Positions 17,785 to 26,941 are shown, numbered from the stretch's first letter. The stretch: DNA of 64,000 nucleotides from Pseudomonas jinjuensis (GCF_900103845.1 NZ_FNIJ01000001.1:55624-119623); one strand, 5' to 3'. The notes: generated by a model not told the origin, from the sequence alone. A program made the numbers and translations.

Positions 17785-17798
17785 ACGACTAAAGTCGT
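17785..17798. promoter_or_regulatory. palindrome upstream of the yjcH-actP operon
   Basis: ACGACT-AA-AGTCGT is an exact inverted repeat about 78 bp before the first start codon, in the only non-coding stretch upstream of the acetate permease genes. It is a candidate operator. The acs/actP genes of Pseudomonas are known targets of the CrbSR/MxtR-ErbR two-component pathway, but I cannot assign this site to a particular protein. Confidence 0.4.
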
Positions 17799-17875
17799 CT
17801 GGAGAGCTTGCACCAGAGTCCTACAGTAGGAACCGACGACTTCCGCGTCATCCCCGCTGTGAGGACAAAAACAAA

Positions 17876-18187
17876 ATGAACGACAGCATCTACCAGCGGA
17901 TTGAGAGCAATCCGCGCTTCAAAGAACTGGTGGCCAAGCGCGAGCGATTCGCCTGGCTGCTCTCCCTGATCATGCTGGGCCTGTACGTGGGCTTCATCCT
18001 GCTGATCGCCTTCGCACCGCAGATCCTCGGCGCCCGCATGGGATCGGATACCTCCGTCACCTGGGGCATCCCGATCGGCGTTGGTCTGATTGTCTCGGCC
18101 TTCATCCTGACCGGCATCTACGTGCGCCGCGCCAATGGCGAGTTCGACAGCCTCAACCAGCAGATCCTCAAGGAGGCCCAGCAATGA
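17876..18187 (+). CDS. DUF485 inner-membrane protein (YjcH-like)
   Basis: This 103-residue protein has two membrane segments ([20 protein letters not shown] and a second near residues 66-85) in the DUF485 arrangement. It begins [19 protein letters not shown], the family's cytosolic start. The ATG at 17876 is preceded by GAGGA. Its stop overlaps the actP start (ATGA at 18184-18187). YjcH/DUF485 proteins are encoded almost always beside a sodium:solute symporter of the ActP type and are thought to assist it. The direct role is unproven. Confidence 0.92.
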   Translation: MNDSIYQRIESNPRFKELVAKRERFAWLLSLIMLGLYVGFILLIAFAPQILGARMGSDTSVTWGIPIGVGLIVSAFILTGIYVRRANGEFDSLNQQILKEAQQ

Positions 18188-19839
18188 TCGCTCGCCTGTT
18201 CGCCGCTCTCGGGCTGGCTGCCTTCGCTCCGGCCCTCTGGGCCGACGCCCTCACCGGGGATGTGCAGCGCCAGCCGATGAACGTTTCCGCCATCGTCATG
18301 TTCGTCGGTTTCGTCCTGTTCACCCTGTGCATCACCTACTGGGCCTCCAAGCGCAGCAAGTCGGCCGCCGACTTCTATACCGCCGGCGGCAGCATCACCG
18401 GCTTCCAGAACGGCCTGGCGATCGCCGGCGACTACATGTCCGCCGCGTCCTTCCTGGGGATTTCCGCGCTCGTCTTCACCTCGGGCTATGACGGCCTGAT
18501 CTATTCCATCGGCTTCCTGGTCGGCTGGCCGGTGATCCTCTTCCTGATCGCCGAACGCCTGCGCAACCTCGGCAAGTACACCTTCGCCGACGTCGCCTCC
18601 TACCGCCTCGGGCAGACGCAGATCCGCACCCTGTCCGCCTGCGGTTCGCTGGTGGTGGTGGCCTTCTACCTGATCGCGCAGATGGTCGGCGCCGGCAAGC
18701 TGATCCAGCTGCTGTTCGGCCTGAACTACCACGTCGCGGTGGTCCTGGTCGGCATCCTGATGGTCCTCTACGTGCTGTTCGGCGGCATGCTGGCGACCAC
18801 CTGGGTACAGATCATCAAGGCCGTGCTGCTGCTGTCCGGCGCGACCTTCATGGCGGTCATGGTGCTCAAGCACGTCAACTTCGACGTCAGCACCCTGTTC
18901 TCCGAAGCCATCAAGGTCCACCCGAAAGGCGAGGCGATCATGAGCCCCGGCGGCCTGGTGAAGGACCCGATCTCGGCCTTCTCCCTCGGCTTCGCGCTGA
19001 TGTTCGGCACCGCCGGCCTGCCGCACATCCTGATGCGCTTCTTCACCGTCAGCGACGCCAAGGAAGCGCGCAAGAGCGTGTTCTACGCGACCGGCTTCAT
19101 CGGCTACTTCTACATCCTGACCTTCATCATCGGCTTCGGCGCGATCCTGCTGGTCAGCACCAACCCGGCCTTCAAGGACGCCGCTGGCGCCCTGATCGGC
19201 GGCACCAACATGGCCGCCGTGCACCTGGCCAACGCGGTGGGTGGCAACCTGTTCCTCGGCTTCATCTCCGCGGTCGCCTTCGCCACCATCCTGGCGGTGG
19301 TCGCCGGCCTGACCCTGGCGGGCGCCTCGGCGGTGTCCCACGACCTGTACGCCAGCGTGATCAAGAAGGGCAAGGCCAACGAGAAGGATGAACTGCGCGT
19401 GTCCAAGGTGACCACCATCGCCCTCGGCGTGGTAGCCATGGTGCTCGGCATCCTGTTCGAGAAGCAGAACATCGCCTTCATGGTCGGCCTGGCGTTCTCC
19501 ATCGCCGCCAGCTGCAACTTCCCGGTACTGCTGCTCTCCATGTACTGGAAGAAGCTGACCACCCGCGGCGCGATGATCGGCGGCTGGATGGGCCTGATCA
19601 CCGCGGTGGTGCTGATGATCCTCGGCCCGACCATCTGGGTTCAGATCCTCGGCCACGAGAAAGCCATCTACCCGTACGAGTACCCGGCGCTGTTCTCCAT
19701 GGCCGTGGCCTTCATCGGCATCTGGTTCTTCTCCATCACCGACAAGTCCACCGCTGCCAACGAAGAGCGCGCACGCTTCTTCCCGCAGTTCATCCGTTCG
19801 CAGACCGGTCTGGGTGCCAGTGGCGCGGTAGCCCACTGA
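18184..19839 (+). CDS. actP: acetate/solute:sodium symporter ActP
   Basis: This 551-residue sodium:solute symporter for acetate and related short carboxylates has a cleavable N-terminal signal-like segment ([20 protein letters not shown]) and about 13 membrane helices. SSS landmarks include [39 protein letters not shown] and the segment [20 protein letters not shown]. Length equals that of E. coli ActP. It is co-translated with the DUF485 gene. The acetate taken up would be activated by Acs, which is encoded at 61790 in this window. Confidence 0.94.
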   Translation: MIARLFAALGLAAFAPALWADALTGDVQRQPMNVSAIVMFVGFVLFTLCITYWASKRSKSAADFYTAGGSITGFQNGLAIAGDYMSAASFLGISALVFTSGYDGLIYSIGFLVGWPVILFLIAERLRNLGKYTFADVASYRLGQTQIRTLSACGSLVVVAFYLIAQMVGAGKLIQLLFGLNYHVAVVLVGILMVLYVLFGGMLATTWVQIIKAVLLLSGATFMAVMVLKHVNFDVSTLFSEAIKVHPKGEAIMSPGGLVKDPISAFSLGFALMFGTAGLPHILMRFFTVSDAKEARKSVFYATGFIGYFYILTFIIGFGAILLVSTNPAFKDAAGALIGGTNMAAVHLANAVGGNLFLGFISAVAFATILAVVAGLTLAGASAVSHDLYASVIKKGKANEKDELRVSKVTTIALGVVAMVLGILFEKQNIAFMVGLAFSIAASCNFPVLLLSMYWKKLTTRGAMIGGWMGLITAVVLMILGPTIWVQILGHEKAIYPYEYPALFSMAVAFIGIWFFSITDKSTAANEERARFFPQFIRSQTGLGASGAVAH

Positions 19840-19864
19840 GTCACCGGAACGTAATGCCATGACC

Positions 19865-19894
19865 GCAGACTGGAGGCCATTGCCTCCAGTCTGC
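19865..19894. terminator. strong hairpin between actP and the DUF294 gene
   Basis: Perfect 13-bp arms GCAGACTGGAGGC (19865-19877) and GCCTCCAGTCTGC (19882-19894) with a CATT loop. No T tract follows, and the next start codon is only 14 nt on. It could be an attenuating or RNA-stabilising stem rather than a full terminator. Confidence 0.6.
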
Positions 19895-19908
19895 GCTTGG
19901 GTGGAATG

Positions 19909-21699
19909 ATGTCCGAGAGCTTCAATTTCGCCTCACCGCCGTTCGACCAACTGCGTGCCCACGAGCGCGAACAGCTGCGCGATGCGCTCAGCGTCGGCTA
20001 CTACACCGACGGCGAAGTCCTGCTGGAAGCCGGCGCCGCGGTACCCGGCCTGTTCATCCTGCTCAAGGGCGTGATCGAGGAGCGCGGCGAGGACGGGCGG
20101 CTGTTCGCCCAGTACGGCGCCGACGACCTGTTCGACATCCGCGGGCTGTTCTCCGGCAGCAGCAAGCACCGTTACCAGGCGGTGGAGGAGAGCATCGTCT
20201 ATGAGCTCCCCGCCAGCGCCTTCCACCAGTTGTGCGCGGGCAACCCCGGGTTCGCCCGCTTCTTCCAGGCCGACCTCGCCAGCAAGCGCCAGCTTGCCCA
20301 GCGCGACGGCCAGAACCTGGCCGAATTCATCCTCACCCGCATCGCCCGCGAGCACCTGCTGCCGGCGATCGAGGTGGCCGCCGATTTCCCCCTCGGCGAT
20401 GCCGCGCGCCTGCAGCTCGGCCGTGGCGCGGACGCACTGCTGGTGCGCCGCGATGGCGAACTGGGCATCGTCACCCGCACCGACCTGATGACTGCGCACT
20501 TCCGCGACGGCCGCTCCGAGCAGGAGCCGATCGGCCCGCTGGCGCACGGTCCGCTGGCCAGCGTCGAGCTGGGCGATTTCCTCTTCGACGCGATGATCCT
20601 CATGACCCGCCTGCGCATCGAGCGCGTCGCCGTGCGCGAGGAGGGTGAGGTGATCGGCCTGCTGCACCTGACCCAGGTGCTCAGCCTGTTCTCCACCCAT
20701 TCCCATGTGCTGGCGATGCGCATCGCCCGCGCCGAGACCGAAGGCGAACTGCGCAGCGCCGCGGAAACCCTGCACAGCCTGATCGCCACCCTGTGCGGCA
20801 ATGGCATCCGCCTGCGCTTCATCATGCAACTGGTCAGCACCCTCAACGACCAGTTGCTCGAACGGCTGTTCGAGATGCAGGTTCCGCCACAGCTGCGCGG
20901 CCGCTGCTGCCTGCTGGTGATGGGCAGCGAAGGGCGCGGCGAACAGTTGCTGAAGACCGACCAGGACAACGCCCTGATCCTCGCCGACGACCTGCCGCAG
21001 GAGCAGGGACTGCGATTGATGGAGCGCTTCACCGCGTCGCTGCTGGAGTTCGGCTATCCGCCGTGCCCGGGCGGGGTGATGGCCAGCCGAGCCGAATGGT
21101 GCAAGTCGGTTTCCGCCTGGCAGCGTGAACTGCTGCAGATCCAGCTGGAGGGCGCTCCGGAGCAGTTGCTGCGCCTGTCGATCCTCGCCGACGCCTGGCC
21201 GGTGGCCGGCAACCGTCAGCTGTTCGAGCCGCTGCGCGAGGACCTGAGCCGTTTCGCCGAAGACGGTGAGCGCTGGCTCGGTGGCGTCGCCGTGGCGGCC
21301 CTGCAGTTCGATACGCCGCTGACCTTCCTTGGCCAGTTGAAGACCCTCGATGCGCACCTCGACGTGAAGCGCGGCGGCATCTTCCCCATCGTCCACGGCT
21401 GCCGTTCCCTGGCCCTGCGCGAAGGGCTGGAGGAGCGCGGCACCCTGGCCCGGCTGGCGGAGCTGAAGGCGCGCGGCGTGCTGGATGGCGCCCTGGCCGA
21501 CAACCTCGCCGAGTCCTTCGAACTGTTCCTGCAGCTGCGCCTGGAACAGCAGCTCGACGGCAATCGCGACGGCCGCGAACAGGGCCTCGACGTGTCGCGC
21601 CTGAGCCGCCATGAACGCGACCTGCTGCGCTTCGGCCTGCACGTGGTGAAGAAGTTCAAGCAGAGCCTGGCCCGGCAATTCCACCTGGAGACACGATGA
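19909..21699 (+). CDS. cNMP-binding/CBS/DUF294 putative nucleotidyltransferase regulator
   Basis: This 596-residue cytosolic multidomain protein has an N-terminal cyclic-nucleotide-binding-like domain (about 15-115), a pair of CBS domains (about 140-255), then a DUF294 nucleotidyltransferase domain. The last shows GSEGRGEQ (Ser340 onward) and the metal-binding pair D351/D353 in KTDQDNAL. The DUF294 C-terminal helical region follows. The architecture resembles GlnD-like sensors and predicts a protein that modifies a partner or makes a nucleotide signal in response to a ligand. It is consistently placed after actP in Pseudomonas and overlaps the exonuclease gene by 4 nt. I chose ATG 19909 (MSESFNF); ATG 19906 is one codon upstream. 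Confidence 0.85.
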   Translation: MSESFNFASPPFDQLRAHEREQLRDALSVGYYTDGEVLLEAGAAVPGLFILLKGVIEERGEDGRLFAQYGADDLFDIRGLFSGSSKHRYQAVEESIVYELPASAFHQLCAGNPGFARFFQADLASKRQLAQRDGQNLAEFILTRIAREHLLPAIEVAADFPLGDAARLQLGRGADALLVRRDGELGIVTRTDLMTAHFRDGRSEQEPIGPLAHGPLASVELGDFLFDAMILMTRLRIERVAVREEGEVIGLLHLTQVLSLFSTHSHVLAMRIARAETEGELRSAAETLHSLIATLCGNGIRLRFIMQLVSTLNDQLLERLFEMQVPPQLRGRCCLLVMGSEGRGEQLLKTDQDNALILADDLPQEQGLRLMERFTASLLEFGYPPCPGGVMASRAEWCKSVSAWQRELLQIQLEGAPEQLLRLSILADAWPVAGNRQLFEPLREDLSRFAEDGERWLGGVAVAALQFDTPLTFLGQLKTLDAHLDVKRGGIFPIVHGCRSLALREGLEERGTLARLAELKARGVLDGALADNLAESFELFLQLRLEQQLDGNRDGREQGLDVSRLSRHERDLLRFGLHVVKKFKQSLARQFHLETR

Positions 21700-22322
21700 A
21701 CGCCCCGGTGAAGATTCCCACTGTTCCGCTGTCGACCTGGCGCCGCCGCCTCTACTGGTGCCTGCATGCGCCCGAGGAGGCCGAGGAGATCGTCTCCATC
21801 GACCTCGAAACCACCAGCCTGGACCCGCGCACGGCGGACATCCTGAGCATCGGCGCGGTGCTGATCCGCCGCGGCAAGATGGTCCTCGGCGAGCGCCTGG
21901 ACCTGCTGGTGGAACCGCCGGCCAGCCTCGACCACCAGTCGATCCGCATCCACAAGCTGCGCCACGCCGATCTGCACGGCCAGCTGCCGCTGGCCGAGGC
22001 GCTGCGCCGGCTGCTCGCCTTCATTGGCGACCGGCCGCTGCTCGGCTACTACCTGTCCTTCGATTGCGCAGTGCTCAAGCGGCACCTGCGCGAACAGCTG
22101 GACGAGTCGTTGCCCAATCCGCGCATCGAGGTCTCCGAGCTGTACCACCGCAAGCTCAGCCGGCGCTTCCCCGACCTGCACCTGGACCTGCGCTTCGACA
22201 CCCTGGCGCGGACCCTGGATATCCCGGTGGAAGGCCGGCATACCGCGCTGGGCGACGCCCAGGCGGTGGCGCTGATGTTTCTGCGTCTGCGCAAGGGTTC
22301 GCTGCCACGCCACGTGGCCTGA
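21696..22322 (+). CDS. DnaQ-like 3'-5' exonuclease
   Basis: This 208-residue DEDDh-type exonuclease has catalytic D36 and E38 in SIDLETTSLD (exo I), an exo II Asp in YYLSFDCAVLKRHL, and H182/D187 in GRHTALGDAQAV (exo III). No polymerase or WYL-type domain is attached, so it is a stand-alone proofreading-type nuclease rather than the Pol III epsilon subunit DnaQ itself, which is larger. It is translationally coupled to the DUF294 gene, and the pair is conserved downstream of actP in related genomes. Why an exonuclease is coupled to this putative sensor is unknown. Confidence 0.88.
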   Translation: MNAPVKIPTVPLSTWRRRLYWCLHAPEEAEEIVSIDLETTSLDPRTADILSIGAVLIRRGKMVLGERLDLLVEPPASLDHQSIRIHKLRHADLHGQLPLAEALRRLLAFIGDRPLLGYYLSFDCAVLKRHLREQLDESLPNPRIEVSELYHRKLSRRFPDLHLDLRFDTLARTLDIPVEGRHTALGDAQAVALMFLRLRKGSLPRHVA

Positions 22323-22337
22323 AGTTTCTCTCTCCTG

Positions 22338-22362
22338 GCCCGCCACCCGGCGGGCATTTTTT
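22338..22362 (+). terminator. Rho-independent terminator of the actP-exonuclease operon
   Basis: GCCCGCC (22338-22344), ACCC loop, GGCGGGC (22349-22355), then A and seven T. It is a textbook terminator 15 nt after the exonuclease stop. Confidence 0.93.
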
Positions 22363-22556
22363 TCATCGTGCTTTCCCCGCGACCTGCCGCCGATGTCGCG
22401 CGCATGGCGCGCCTACAGGGTTGGATGCTGTCGAGGCGATACTCCCGATCTTTTCTGAATCTTCCTCCCGGGCTCCGGGTCCGAATTAGTAAGCGGAGCA
22501 ATGTCCCGGCTCGGCACGCCGCTCTGCGCCTGTCGTCAGTGGAAGGGAGAAATGCC

Positions 22557-22715
22557 ATGACCCTGGGAACCATCCTCCTGATCATCCTGATCCTTGCGCT
22601 GATCGGCGTGCTGCCGGTCTTTCCTCACTCCAGGGAATGGGGCTATGGCCCGTCCGGCGGGATCGGCGTGGTCCTGGCGGTCATTCTCATACTGGTGCTG
22701 CTCGGCATGATTTAG
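22557..22715 (+). CDS. DUF3309 small membrane protein
   Basis: This 52-residue protein has two hydrophobic segments flanking a conserved centre: LGTILLIILILALIGVLPVF, then HSREWGYGPSGGIGVVLAVI and a C-terminal LVLLGMI. This is the DUF3309 pattern, a family of tiny inner-membrane proteins of unknown function common in proteobacteria. GGAAGGGAG lies before the ATG at 22557. It appears monocistronic. Confidence 0.82.
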   Translation: MTLGTILLIILILALIGVLPVFPHSREWGYGPSGGIGVVLAVILILVLLGMI

Positions 22716-22808
22716 CCGCACAGGTCGCCCCGCAAAGTGAACGATTGCACAGCGGCCATCCCCGCCAACTACTAACATGCCCTGCGATGAATGCCGGGGA
22801 GGGCGGAC

Positions 22809-23111
22809 ATGCTGGGTGGAGCGATGATCGGACTGGGGCTGCTGGGGCTGGCGGCGCAACTGGGACTGGGACTGCTGCTGTTGCCGGCCGACGGGGGATT
22901 GCTGTCGCGCAGCATCGATGAGCAGTTGTACTGGCAGTTCCTTTTCCTGGTGCCGTCCCTGCCGCTGGCGTTCGGTTGTTTCCTCCTGCGCTACCGTGTG
23001 CGCCGGCTCGCCCATTTCCACAGCGAGCGGGTCAACTGCGCCGCCTTCCTGCTGATCTCCGCCGGGGTTTCGCTGGTGCTGGGCAAGCTGGTGGCGATCC
23101 TCACTATCTGA
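22809..23111 (+). CDS. small membrane protein, function unknown
   Basis: This 100-residue protein has about three hydrophobic segments (residues 1-25, 37-56 and 76-96) and a basic loop YRVRRLAHFHSER. GGGGAGGG just upstream favours the ATG at 22809 over the in-frame ATG at 22791. I recognise no family. It has its own short upstream region and is followed by the SDR gene after 112 bp. Confidence 0.6.
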   Translation: MLGGAMIGLGLLGLAAQLGLGLLLLPADGGLLSRSIDEQLYWQFLFLVPSLPLAFGCFLLRYRVRRLAHFHSERVNCAAFLLISAGVSLVLGKLVAILTI

Positions 23112-23223
23112 ATCTCGTCCCTGACTTTGCCGGCGCCATTCAGCACCCTGATTTCACCGCTGCGAGCGGGATGCCTTGATTACACTCGGTCCATCCACGG
23201 ACACGAATGAAGGCAATCCCCCT

Positions 23224-24036
23224 ATGCAAGAACGCATGATGGTGACCGGCGCCGGTTCCGGCCTCGGTCGTGAAATCGCCCTGCGCTGGGCGCGCGAAGG
23301 CTGGCAGCTGGCGCTGGCCGACATCAACGAAAGCGGCCTCGGCGAAACCCTCAGACTGGTGCGCGCCGCCGGTGGCGACGGTTTCACCCAGCGCTGCGAC
23401 GTGCGCGACTACAGCCAGCTCACCGCCCTGGCCCAGGCCTGCGAAGAGCGCTTCGGCGGCATCGACGTGATCGTCAACAATGCCGGCGTGGCGTCCGGCG
23501 GCTTCTTCGACGAACTCAGCCTGGAAGACTGGGACTGGCAGATCTCCATCAACCTGATGGGCGTGGTGAAGGGCTGCAAGGCCTTCCTGCCGCTGCTCGA
23601 GCGCAGCAAGGGCAGGATCGTCAACATCGCCTCCATGGCCGCGCTGATGCAGGGTCCGGCGATGAGCAACTACAACGTCGCCAAGGCCGGCGTGGTGGCG
23701 CTGTCGGAAAGCCTGCTGGTGGAGCTGGCGGCGCTGGAGATCGACGTGCACGTGGTCTGCCCGTCGTTCTTCCAGACCAACCTGCTGGACTCCTACCACG
23801 GCCCCAGCGCGCAGATGAAGGGCCAGTTCGGCAAGCTGCTGCAGAGTTCGCCGATCAGCGCCGCCGACATCGCCGACTACATCCATGCGGAAGTGGCGCG
23901 CGGCAGCTTCATGATCCTGCCCCACGAGCAGGGCCGCCTGGCCTGGCAGGTCAAGCAGCAGAACCCCCAGGCGATCTACGACGAGATGCTCGGCGTGGCG
24001 GCCAAGATGCGTGCTGCGCGTCGCGTGGGAGCCTGA
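23224..24036 (+). CDS. short-chain dehydrogenase/reductase (SDR)
   Basis: This 270-residue classical SDR has the cofactor loop TGAGSGLG at residues 8-15, NNAG for the central sheet, a catalytic Ser in NIASMAALMQG, and YxxxK as Y150-NVA-K154. An acidic residue after strand 2 (ADINE) favours NAD(H) over NADP(H). The ATG at 23224 gives MQERMMVTGAGSG; the upstream frame is out of register with any ribosome site. The substrate is unknown. The FQTNLLDSYHG segment and C-terminus resemble membrane-lipid or hydroxysteroid-like SDRs. Two hairpin terminators follow. Confidence 0.88.
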   Translation: MQERMMVTGAGSGLGREIALRWAREGWQLALADINESGLGETLRLVRAAGGDGFTQRCDVRDYSQLTALAQACEERFGGIDVIVNNAGVASGGFFDELSLEDWDWQISINLMGVVKGCKAFLPLLERSKGRIVNIASMAALMQGPAMSNYNVAKAGVVALSESLLVELAALEIDVHVVCPSFFQTNLLDSYHGPSAQMKGQFGKLLQSSPISAADIADYIHAEVARGSFMILPHEQGRLAWQVKQQNPQAIYDEMLGVAAKMRAARRVGA

Positions 24037-24050
24037 TCCGGCGGGCTTTT

Positions 24051-24070
24051 CGCACCCTTTCGGTGCGTTT
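24051..24070 (+). terminator. terminator hairpin 1 after the SDR gene
   Basis: CGCACC (24051-24056), a 5-nt loop, GGTGCG (24062-24067), then TTT. Short stem, moderate strength. Confidence 0.6.
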
Positions 24071-24151
24071 GCGCGCGGGGCTTGCCCAGGTCGGTGCGAA
24101 CGGGTAGGTTAGGTCACCGGCCTGCCTGCCGTAGTACGTTGGACCCCAGTG

Positions 24152-24183
24152 GAAGCCCCGCCCTTTTTGCGGGGCTTCTGCTT
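24152..24183 (+). terminator. terminator hairpin 2 after the SDR gene
   Basis: Arms GAAGCCCCGC (24152-24161) and GCGGGGCTTC (24169-24178), a T-rich loop, then TGCTTTT. A strong bidirectional-looking terminator. The rest of 24037-24272 shows nothing I can name. Confidence 0.88.
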
Positions 24184-24272
24184 TTCCGGGGGTACATTTT
24201 TTCGCAAGAACTTCCTTCCGCCGCCCGCGCCCGCTGTGATAGAAGGCTGCCTTTCCCGTCTGGAACCGAACC

Positions 24273-24698
24273 GTGCAGTCTGAATCCTTCGTCTATGGTT
24301 GCATCCGCGACTGGCCCGGCGACTCGATGGAGCGCCGCATGCGCCGCGCGGCCAATCGCAAGGTGCTGGATAGCCTGCCGTGCGGGGAGGCCTGGCCCTT
24401 CCTCGGCCGCGAGATGTTCAGCCGCTGCGAACGCGAAGGCAGCGGCCTCTACCAGTCGCAGGTGATCCACTTCGGCGCCAGCTACCCGGCGATCGAATAC
24501 GAGTGGAGCCTGTGGACCGAGCAGTTCGAGAACCTGCTGCGCCGGCTCTACTGGGCCAGCGCGGTGGTCCACCTGGAAACCGAATCCAGCGGGGTGCACA
24601 CCTTCCGCTGGGAGTCCGAGCGCGGCTTCCACAGCCCGCGGGAAGGCGAGTTGCGCATGCGCTGCGCCTGGGAACGCGAGGGCGGCCTGCGTGGCTGA
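24273..24698 (+). CDS. hypothetical cytosolic protein
   Basis: This 141-residue protein starts with GTG at 24273 (MQSESFVYGCIRDWP). There is no signal peptide or membrane segment. It is rich in Trp, Glu and Arg with the pattern of an alpha/beta fold, including YPAIEYEWSLWTEQFENLLR and VHLETESSGVHTFRWE. Codon use is ordinary for the window, so I take it as real, but I do not recognise the family. It ends 24 nt before ynfA and could be co-transcribed with it. Confidence 0.6.
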   Translation: MQSESFVYGCIRDWPGDSMERRMRRAANRKVLDSLPCGEAWPFLGREMFSRCEREGSGLYQSQVIHFGASYPAIEYEWSLWTEQFENLLRRLYWASAVVHLETESSGVHTFRWESERGFHSPREGELRMRCAWEREGGLRG

Positions 24699-24722
24699 GC
24701 CGCGCCCCGTCGAGGAAACGGA

Positions 24723-25052
24723 ATGCTGAATTATCTGTGGTTCGTGCTGGCGGCGCTGTGTGAGATCGGCGGCTGCTACGCCTTCTGGATGTGGCTGCGG
24801 ATGGAGCGCAGCCCGTGGTGGATCGTGCCTGGGCTGCTCAGCCTGACGGTCTTCGCCGTCCTCCTCACCCGCGTCGAGGCGGCCTACGCCGGTCGCGCCT
24901 ATGCCGCCTACGGCGGGATCTACGTCGCCGCCTCGCTGTTCTGGCTGGCGGTCATCGAGCGCAGCAAGCCGCTGCTCAGCGACTGGCTGGGGGTGGCGCT
25001 GTGCGTGGCCGGGGCCAGCGTGATTCTGTTCGGGCCGCGGGTCAGCGCCTAG
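24723..25052 (+). CDS. ynfA: YnfA/UPF0060 small membrane protein
   Basis: This 109-residue four-helix inner-membrane protein of the UPF0060 family, distantly related to small multidrug resistance transporters, has the family pattern [17 protein letters not shown] near the N-terminus and [23 protein letters not shown] (here [14 protein letters not shown]) in the second half. Small-molecule efflux has been suggested for YnfA but is not shown here. The stop overlaps the convergent DUF962 gene by 4 bp. Confidence 0.92.
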   Translation: MLNYLWFVLAALCEIGGCYAFWMWLRMERSPWWIVPGLLSLTVFAVLLTRVEAAYAGRAYAAYGGIYVAASLFWLAVIERSKPLLSDWLGVALCVAGASVILFGPRVSA

Positions 25053-25366
25053 AAACGAATTTTCCCGGTGAAGGCGTCCTTGAGCATCACCCAGTCGCCC
25101 ATGAACGACCACAGCGGATACTGGAAGGTCGCCGGGCGGTTCTTCTCGAAGACGAAGTGGCCGACCCAGGCGAAGCCGTAGCCGGCCACCGGCAGCGCCA
25201 GCAGCCACAGCCATTGCTGGCTGGCGATGGCGTAGGCGAGCAGGGCCAGCACCAGCAGGCTGCCGACGTAGTGCAGCCGGCGGCAGGTCGGGTTGCTGTG
25301 TTCCCGCAGGTAGAACGGATAGAACTCGCGGAAGCTGTGGAAGCGCTCGGCGGACTGGCTGCTCAT
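25049..25366 (-). CDS. DUF962/Mpo1-like protein
   Basis: This 105-residue protein of the DUF962 family (bacterial relatives of yeast dioxygenase Mpo1) has conserved His residues in [18 protein letters not shown] and [15 protein letters not shown], which bind iron in Mpo1. Two hydrophobic helices fill the centre. The yeast enzyme removes one carbon from 2-hydroxy fatty acids; activity of this small bacterial form is inference. It is interesting beside lipid A genes that use 2-hydroxylaurate, but that link is speculative. Confidence 0.85.
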   Translation of the reverse strand: MSSQSAERFHSFREFYPFYLREHSNPTCRRLHYVGSLLVLALLAYAIASQQWLWLLALPVAGYGFAWVGHFVFEKNRPATFQYPLWSFMGDWVMLKDAFTGKIRF

Positions 25367-25486
25367 GGGACACCTCCTGTGGTTGAAGTGGCGTCAGAGT
25401 GCCATTTTAGTCCGCCTGCCCACTATCCCGGCGGCAGCTTCACTGCCGCCTGAATGCCGCGCCAATCGCCGGCTGAATGATGCCGC

Positions 25487-26941
25487 TCAGTGCCGCCAGA
25501 AGGCCGGCGTCAGCAGCACCAGCACGGTGATGATCTCCAGCCGGCCGAGCAGCATGCCGCCGGAGAGCAGCCATTTGGCGGTGTCCGGCAGCGATTCGAA
25601 GTTCCCCGCAGGCCCGATGATCGGCCCCATGCCCGGACCCACGCCGGCCACGGTGCTGGCGGCGCCGGTGAGCGCGGTCATCCAGTCCAGGCCGAGGAAG
25701 GATAGCCCGAGGGCGAGCAGGCCGACGGTGCCGCCGAAGAAGAACGAGAAGGTCAGGATCGAGCGGACGATTTCCTCGTCCAGCGGGTGGCCGTTGTACA
25801 TCTGGCTGATCACCGCGCGCGGGTGGATGAGCTGGTAGAGGTTGGCGCGCAGCAGGATGAAGGCCACCTGGAAGCGGAAGATCTTGATCCCGCCGGCGGT
25901 GGAGCCGGAGCAGCCGCCGATGAAGCCCAGGTAGAAGAACAGCATGATCGAGAAGTGCCCCCACAGGCTGTAGTCGCCGAGGGCGAAGCCGGTGGTGGTG
26001 ACCACCGAGGTGACGTTCACCGCGACGATGCGGAAGGCGTCCGCCCAGCCCAGCTCGGAATTCAGCGAATACCAGGTGCCCATCACCAGCCAGGTGAACA
26101 CCAGCAGGCCGAGCAGGCCGCGCACCTGGTGATCCTTGTACAGCGCCCAGCGGTTGCCGCGCAGGGTGGAAACGTACAGGGCGAACGGCAGGCTGCCGAG
26201 GATCATCACCACCACCGCGACCCAGTGCACCGCCGGCTGGTGCCACTTGGCGAGGGACTGGTCGGAGGTGGAGAAACCGCCGGTGGAGATCGCCGACATC
26301 GCATGGTTGAGCGCGTCGAACAGGCTCATGCCGGCCAGGTGGAAGGCCAGGGTGCCGAGCAGGGTGATGCCGACGTACACCCCGACGATGTACTTGGCGA
26401 CCATGTGCGAGCGCGGCATGACCTTTTCCGTGCGGTCCGAGGACTCGGTCTGGAACAGGCGCATGCCACCGATGCGCAGCATCGGCAGGATCGCCACCGC
26501 CATGCCGATGAAGCCGATGCCGCCCAGCCAGTGCAGCAGCGAGCGCCAGATGAGGATGCCCGGGGACATCCTGTCGAGCCCGCTGAGCACGGTGGAACCG
26601 GTGGCGGTGATGCCGGACATGCTCTCGAAGAAGGCATCGGTGTAGCTGATGTGCTGGGTGAAGACGAAGGGCAGTGCGGCGAAGATGCACACCAGCACCC
26701 AGCTCGACACCGTCAGCATGTACATGTCGCGCGGGCGCAGGTGCACGTGCTCGGGACGCCCCGGCAGCACCAGGCCGAGCCCGGCGGTGAAGGTGATGAT
26801 GCTCGACCAGATGAAGGCGTGCAGGTCGCCGGTGCGGTCGAAATGGAGCAGCGTGCCGATGGGGATGAGCATGCTGACTGCCAGGGTGATCAGGAAGATG
26901 CCGATGATGTATCCGAGGAGGCGAAGGGTCGGCAGGGCCAT
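25487..26941 (-). CDS. trkH: Trk system potassium uptake protein TrkH
   Basis: This 484-residue K+ channel-like membrane subunit of the Trk system has four pore-loop repeats. Selectivity-filter-like elements are TGSTVLSG, SAISTGGFSTSD, TSVVTTTGFALGDY and AASTVAGVGPGMG, each followed by a membrane helix. The intramembrane gating loop GGCSGSTAGGIK lies before helix D3M2-like sequence. Length equals E. coli TrkH. The regulatory partner TrkA is not in the window. It reads leftward from a promoter region shared with the nitroreductase (26942-27092). Confidence 0.94.
   Translation of the reverse strand: MALPTLRLLGYIIGIFLITLAVSMLIPIGTLLHFDRTGDLHAFIWSSIITFTAGLGLVLPGRPEHVHLRPRDMYMLTVSSWVLVCIFAALPFVFTQHISYTDAFFESMSGITATGSTVLSGLDRMSPGILIWRSLLHWLGGIGFIGMAVAILPMLRIGGMRLFQTESSDRTEKVMPRSHMVAKYIVGVYVGITLLGTLAFHLAGMSLFDALNHAMSAISTGGFSTSDQSLAKWHQPAVHWVAVVVMILGSLPFALYVSTLRGNRWALYKDHQVRGLLGLLVFTWLVMGTWYSLNSELGWADAFRIVAVNVTSVVTTTGFALGDYSLWGHFSIMLFFYLGFIGGCSGSTAGGIKIFRFQVAFILLRANLYQLIHPRAVISQMYNGHPLDEEIVRSILTFSFFFGGTVGLLALGLSFLGLDWMTALTGAASTVAGVGPGMGPIIGPAGNFESLPDTAKWLLSGGMLLGRLEIITVLVLLTPAFWRH

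Noticed and set aside
17811..17823. Possible sigma-54 promoter (TGGAGAGCTTGCA) before the acetate operon
   Set aside because: Only 7 nt separate the GG and GC elements, where 10 are needed. I do not call it.
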